Shown here: in pieces, positions 58,715 to 64,000 of the stretch
Layout: each line of letters begins with the position of its first letter
How positions within the stretch are numbered: position 1 is the first letter of the stretch
Assembly (NCBI GenBank): GCA_036346265.1
Contig: CM070676.1
Span: 2,604,001-2,668,000 of the forward strand
Length of the DNA stretch: 64,000 nt
Reading direction: 5' to 3'
DNA from: Melocanna baccifera
Taxonomy: Eukaryota; Streptophyta; Magnoliopsida; Poales; Poaceae
Translations under genes and position numbers: made by a program
The notes under the pieces: generated by a model
Told to the model about the DNA's origin: nothing
Seen by the model: only the letters and a program-made list of their open reading frames with translations
Database searches by the model: none

Positions 58715-58885
58715 ATCGCTATCAGACCCAGTCGAACTAAAGGCCGATTAGACTGCCACTCCTACTCCCATCGGTTAGACCACCCAGAGGATGCCGGTCA
58801 GACCCCTGGAGCACCAATCAGACTGCTTTGAAGCTGTCGGTCATACCCCTCCCTTGAAACCCGGCCAGACCATTCAGGCGCAGGG
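58715..58885. repeat. Degenerate array of a CGGTCAGACC-like decamer
   Basis: About eight variants (tatcagaccc, ggttagacca, ggtcagaccc, aatcagactg, ggtcataccc, ggccagacca and others) spaced 15-30 bp apart. Confidence 0.6.
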
Positions 58886-59136
58886 TTTCAGTTCTTTGTC
58901 TTTGGATTAGAGTAAGAAATGGGTACAGAAAATTTTTAAAAACTTTCCTTGCCATCGTACCAGTTCTACATAATCTTTAACCAAACGCCATCTAAAACAC
59001 GTTAGCACGTTGTTCCAGTGGTCGAGATAGCAACTTGCATGCGTGCTTCCATAACAAGCAGCGCCATGTACGTCAGCTGCCAAATTTGCTGCACCCAATA
59101 ACAGGCCGAGTCAAGAAACGTTGGATCGCGCGCAAG

Positions 59137-62100
59137 ATGAGTCTCGCCGGCTTGTTACCGTCCCTCCTCTCCATACTCATGATCATCGCCACGGCAAGTG
59201 CCAACGGCGGCGGCGACGACGAGGCCGCGCTGCTTGCTTTCAGGGCGGAGGTCGACAGCCCCATCTCCGGCGCTCTCGCCTCGTGGAACGGCAGCAGCGG
59301 CTTCTGCAGCTGGGAAGGCGTGACGTGCAGCCGCGGTACGACGCCGCCACGGGTGGTGGCGCTGAGCCTTCCAACGAGGGGGCTCGTCGGAAGCCTCTCC
59401 CCGGCCATCGGCAACCTCACCTTCCTGCGAAGCCTCAACCTGAGCTACAACTGGTTCCATGGGGAGATCCCCGCAAGCATCGGCCGACTCCGACGACTGC
59501 GTGTCCTCGTGCTGGGGGACAATTCCTTCTCCGGTACGTTACCTGCCAACCTGAGCTTCTGCAGCAGCATGGTGGTCCTGGATCTCGCTGGTAACCGGCA
59601 CCATGGACGCTTACCTGCTGAGCTTGGCAGCACACTGACTGGGCTTAAGGTGTTGTCGCTTGGCAACAACAGCTTCACGGGGCCGATCCCGGCGTCGCTG
59701 TCCAACCTGTCATCCTTGCACTACCTATCCCTCGGGTTCAACCAGCTCGACGGCCTGATCCCGCCCGGGCTCGGCAACATCCCCGGCCTGCAGTTTCTGG
59801 ACCTCTCCACGAACAGCCTGCACGGTGTGCTCCCTCTCTCCCTCTATAATCTGTCGTCGCTGACCACCTTTCAAGTAGCATGGAACCAGCTGCATGGCAG
59901 CATTGCCGCCGATATCGGTGGTAAATTCCCTAGGATGCAAGACATCCATTTTGCTGACAACCAATTCAGTGGAACCATCCCTTCTTCACTCTCCAACCTC
60001 TCTGCTCTCACATCACTTGACCTGTTTGGTAACAGATTTAGTGGATATGTGCCTCCCACTTTGGGGAGGTTCCAAGCTCTCCAATGTCTAAACTTGGGCC
60101 TGAATAGGCTTGAAGCAGACGATAGGGAAGGGTGGGAATTCATCACTTCGCTAGCGAACTGCAGCGAGCTACAACTTCTGTCTCTCCGCGGCAACTCTTT
60201 CAGTGGGCAGCTGCCAAGCTCTATTGTGAACCTGTCAACTACCCTCCAAAAGCTCTATCTAGGAGACACTAGGATTTCTGGGGGCATTCCGTTGGACATC
60301 GGCAATTTGGTTGGTCTCAACTTTCTTGAGACTGCGAATACTTCGATATCTGGAGTGATCCCAGAGAGCATCGGGAAGCTAACAAACTTGGTTGAGCTAG
60401 CCTTGTACAACACTAGCTTGTCAGGCCTCATACCATCATCTATTGGAAATCTCACGCGGCTGACTAGGCTTTACGTGTACCACGGCAACTTGGAGGGGCC
60501 AATTCCAGCAAGCCTGGGCAACTTGAAGAATCTTTTTGTTCTTGATCTGTCAAAGAATTACCGCCTGAATGGTTCGATTCCCACAGAGATTTTGAAACTC
60601 CCTGCCCTTTCTTGGTACCTAGACTTGTCATACAATTCATTATCGGGGCCCCTTCCTTCTGAAGTTGGTAGCTTAGCTAACCTGAACCAACTAATTCTGT
60701 CAGGAAACCAACTGTCCGGCAACATACCTGATAGCATTGGCAACTGTAGAGTGTTGGACAAATTGTTGCTAGATAAAAACTCGTTCAATGGAAGCATACC
60801 TCAATCTCTGAAGAATATAAAGGGCCTCAGTTTACTGAACCTTACCATGAATGAGTTGTCTGGTAGTATTCCTGACGCCCTTGGTAGTATTGGCAACCTG
60901 CAACAGTTGTATCTGGCACACAACAACTTGTCAGGGCTGATACCCACAGTTCTACAGAATTTGACGTCATTGTCAAAATTGGATCTGTCCTTCAATGATC
61001 TGCAAGGTGAAGTACCAAAAGGGGGTGTATTCAAAAATTCAACTTACTTGTTCATCGCTGGAAATAATGAGCTTTGTGGTGGCATACCTCAACTTCATTT
61101 AGCTCCGTGCTCCTCAATCGCTATGGGAAAGAACAACAAGCGATTGCCAAATTCTCTTATAATAGTGTTGGCAATAACTGGTGCGCTCGTGATCTTAGTT
61201 TTGGTACTTGCTCTCCTTCAATTAATATATAAGAAGCTCAGACAAATGCCGAAGGGCCAATTCTTACCCTCGCCAATTGAGGAACTGCATCCAAGAGTTT
61301 CTTATTATGAATTGTCAAAAGGAACTAATGGATTTTCAGAAGCCAATTTGCTTGGAAAAGGAAGCTATGGTGCGGTCTATAAATGCACATTTGATGATGA
61401 GGGTACAACTGTGGCTGTAAAGGTGTTTAACCTTCAACAGTCTGGATCTTCTAAAAGCTTCGTAGCTGAATGCGAGGCACTTAGAATGGTTCGTCACCGT
61501 TGTCTTATAAAGATCATCACCTGTTGCTCAAGCATCGCTGCCCAAGGTCAAGAGTTCAAGGCACTGGTTTTTGAGTTCATGCCAAATGGTAGCTTAGATG
61601 GCTGGCTTCATCCAAAACCTGGCATGCCCATTCTGAGCATGCTCAGCCTAGCTCAGAGAATAGACATTGCTATTGATGTCATGGATGCTTTGGACTATCT
61701 TCACAATCAATGTCAGCCACCAATCATTCATTGTGATATCAAACCAAGCAATATCCTTCTTGCAGAAGACATGAGTGCCCGAGTTGGAGATTTCGGCATA
61801 TCAAGGATTCTTCCTGGAAATGCAAGCGAAACCCTGCAAAATTCATATAGCTCAATTGGAATAAGAGGTTCCATTGGTTATGTTGCTCCAGGTAACTGAA
61901 ATTCTTCCATTGTTGTCTTTACCCCGCGTTCTTCACAAATATGGCATGCTGATCAATATAAACTTTTCCACGATTGTAGAGTATGGCGAAGGTTCTTCCA
62001 TCTCAACTCTTGGTGATGTTTATAGCCTGGGCATATTGCTGCTCGAGATGTTTACAGGACGGAGCCCAACGGACGACATGTTCAGAGATTCATTGGATCT

Positions 62101-62389
62101 TCACAAGTTTTCAGAGGCTGCTCTTCCTGACAGGATCTTGGAGATAGCCGATCCAACAATATGGGTGCACGAGGACGCCAATGGTAGCATCACAAGAAGC
62201 GGAATTCAGGAGTGTTTGGTCTCTGTCATCGGGCTCGGCATATCCTGCTCAAAGCAGCAACCCAGAGAGCGAATGGCGATACGAGATGCAGCCGCCGAGA
62301 TGCATGCGATCCGAGATGCATACCTGATGTTTGCCAGTTCTCTTGTAGTGGAACAGGGAGGAGAAAGAGAGACCACCACACTGCAGTGA
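59137..62389 (+). CDS. LRR receptor-like kinase, subfamily XII (Xa21/EFR-like), non-RD
   Basis: Plasma-membrane immune-type receptor kinase. Exons 59137-61891 and 61980-62389 join across an 88-bp GT-AG intron inside the kinase (GYVAP|EYGEG), the intron position usual for this subfamily; 1,054 residues. I chose the ATG at 59137 over one at 59035 because it starts a clean signal peptide (to about residue 22, ATASA). The LRRNT domain (ALLAFRAEVDSP...SWEGVTC) precedes about 22 leucine-rich repeats to about residue 640. A transmembrane helix (about 670-695, LIIVLAITGALVILVLVLAL) follows. The kinase has GKGSYGAVY, VAVKV (Lys near 762), HCDIKPSN (about 865) and DFG. Cys replaces Arg before the catalytic Asp, so it is a non-RD kinase, a class linked with pattern recognition. 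All catalytic motifs are intact. Ligand unknown. Confidence 0.94.
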
Positions 62390-64000
62390 CATGCACCAGC
62401 AATGAAGAACAAGAGCTGCAGATTGGGCAAGAGAAGATGCGCTGCAGATGACCGGCTTGTCTGAAACAACTGAAATGTATATGACGCTGGAGCTTTAGCA
62501 TTCCTTTTCTTAACACTGAATTTGTTTGTATCAGATCTACGTACGTATATGGGATGTTTGGTGACTCTGCAGGCAGGACAAACCGAACAGAAACACCCCT
62601 TGTTGCTGAAAATTAGAAACTTGCATTCCTTCCTAAGAAGTACTAATTCAGAGTAACCAATAGCCATTTTGGGAGGCATGTTTCGCACGGCGTTTTTTTT
62701 TCTTTTTTGAAATGTTGAAAGCAAATACAGCCATGAGCCACAGCAGATGAACAGTAGCATAGCTCAACGATATAGCACGTTGTCTTTCTAGCTGACGATT
62801 ACAGTTAGATATTATCACCAAGAGGTTTCTTATGTGAAAGCAAATACTGTAGGTTGGGCGGTTATTTGTGTGGATTTTTTTACTGCGATTTTCTAAGATT
62901 TGAACGGTGGATTATGAGGCTTAATATGACTACTCCCTCCACGCATTAGTGGTGGGCCCATGTGGCCTAGGTGTAGTAGTGAGGTGGAATTAGTCCCACG
63001 TTCTCATGTAGAGAATTGAGATAGGTTTGGTCTTAGCGTATAAAGCCAAGCTTTCTAAACATCGCATTTTGATTAATCTTTTTACACGAAACAAGAACAA
63101 AAGTTTAAATAGAGATGCTATGTATGTATAGGCCCGTCACACATGGGGCTGAGCATTGAGCAAATTAATTTTGGACGCACGGTGTTACAACTCTAGGTGC
63201 AACGGCTCGGCCACGAGGCCTAAGGATGGTGCAACTTCGGCCACGACTGCGAGCAGTGACGGAGAGAGGGGGGGCCTGGCACCCCCCAACCTTCTACTAG
63301 TGATAAGAAACCATGATAAGAATACATGAGACAGACGCCGGGTGGTACAAGTAGTAGGAGTGGTAGTAGTGTGTGCTGGTGGTATGAGCTATAGATTTGG
63401 TAGATTCGACGTGAACATCTCGGTAGATTGGTCGCGGTTGCAGGGACAGGCCAACCAATTCAGATGGGTGCAGCTGGAGTCTGGGAGAAGAGCTAAGAAC
63501 ACTGAATTCTGAAGTGCTGAATTGGTTGAGAGGCTTTACAACTTCCATCTCTCTGGCTACGAGAAGAGAAAGAGGCCAAGAAACGGCGCGTGTAGCGTAC
63601 AATACAAATGTGCACCGTGTGCGGTTCAAAGAAGGAACCATTCTTTTGGTTTTTTTTTTCAAAAATCGAAATAAATAAGTCAACTCCTTTAAACAAATTT
63701 TTTAGACAATTTTTTAAAAAATTATATGTGTTTAATTAGTGGTTTTGCTCCTCCTAATTTAGCCCAAATGTAAAGTATATTTAAAGCCCAGTCATATGCA
63801 GTCCAATTAGGCTTAATAGTTGAGGACTGACGCTTCATATTTGGGCCTTTGGCTCTTTGCCGGCTTGCCGCACGCCGCATCATCTGTGTCTGTTCGTCTT
63901 CTTGTCACTTCGTGTTGCGCGCGGCGTCCTGCGTGCAGCATGGTGGTGGTGCACTGGTCATCTGGTCCGTCGCGGTCGCGTACCTCGCGGTGCCTTACGG
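62390..64000. other. 3' flank of the receptor kinase and unassigned sequence
   Basis: Presumed 3' UTR to about 62.6 kb, then no recognised gene. A minus-strand frame (63,297-63,683) has no family. The stretch includes a poly-T run at 62,693-62,708. The last 150 bp are GC-rich and may be the start of a feature outside the window. Confidence 0.35.

Noticed and set aside
59035..59136. Receptor-kinase start at the upstream ATG (59035)
   Set aside because: Would put 34 charged residues before the signal peptide; the ATG at 59137 starts a normal signal peptide.

Overview
The window is nuclear DNA of a flowering plant, almost certainly a grass. The evidence is spliced genes with GT-AG introns, a rice/maize-like type 2 metallothionein, an Xa21-like receptor kinase with a single kinase-domain intron, a one-exon CC-NB-ARC-LRR gene, Tourist-type (TTA/TAA) elements, and copia and LINE relics. 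Species cannot be fixed from the sequence alone. No prokaryotic, organellar, CRISPR, rRNA or tRNA feature was recognised.

Layout. 1-5 kb: no recognised gene, AT-rich MITEs and repeat-like sequence. 5.3-7.24 kb: a complete small non-autonomous LTR element with a perfect 5-bp target duplication. 7.3-7.7 kb: two adjacent tandem duplications. 8.2-8.8 kb: a broken gene on the minus strand. 9.1-10.4 kb: a MITE, a copia 3' end with LTR and another MITE, directly upstream of an intact NLR gene (10.9-13.9 kb). 14.9-16.8 kb: a three-exon metallothionein gene (minus). 20-23.6 kb: a decayed LINE carrying a nested 406-bp TRIM. 25.2-32.4 kb: a nine-exon PAS2-type 3-hydroxyacyl-CoA dehydratase gene whose third intron holds a 4.4-kb antisense copia element that lacks its reverse-transcriptase core. 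33-38.5 kb: copia and MITE debris and a long (TA)n. 39.5-46.9 kb: an eight-exon short-chain dehydrogenase gene. 47.3-47.7 kb: a small membrane protein of unknown function (minus). 48.8-50.6 kb: a two-exon PPR gene with a site II-rich promoter. 50.7-57.4 kb: Tourist-like and other TIR elements and diverged duplications. 59.1-62.4 kb: an LRR receptor kinase of the non-RD immune class. The remainder is unassigned.

The seven intact genes do not form a pathway. Two are likely immune receptors (NLR, RLK); one acts in very-long-chain fatty acid elongation, one in metal binding, one in organelle RNA processing, one is an oxidoreductase, and one is unknown. The most unusual material is how mobile elements sit in the genes. 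A defective retrotransposon ends 22 bp before a PAS2 exon, and a possible parasite/partner pair of LTR elements shares ends. Both metallothionein introns carry tandem arrays broken by MITEs, and one MITE family recurs about a dozen times. All splice sites were placed by reading GT/AG and keeping the frame; none was tested against transcripts.
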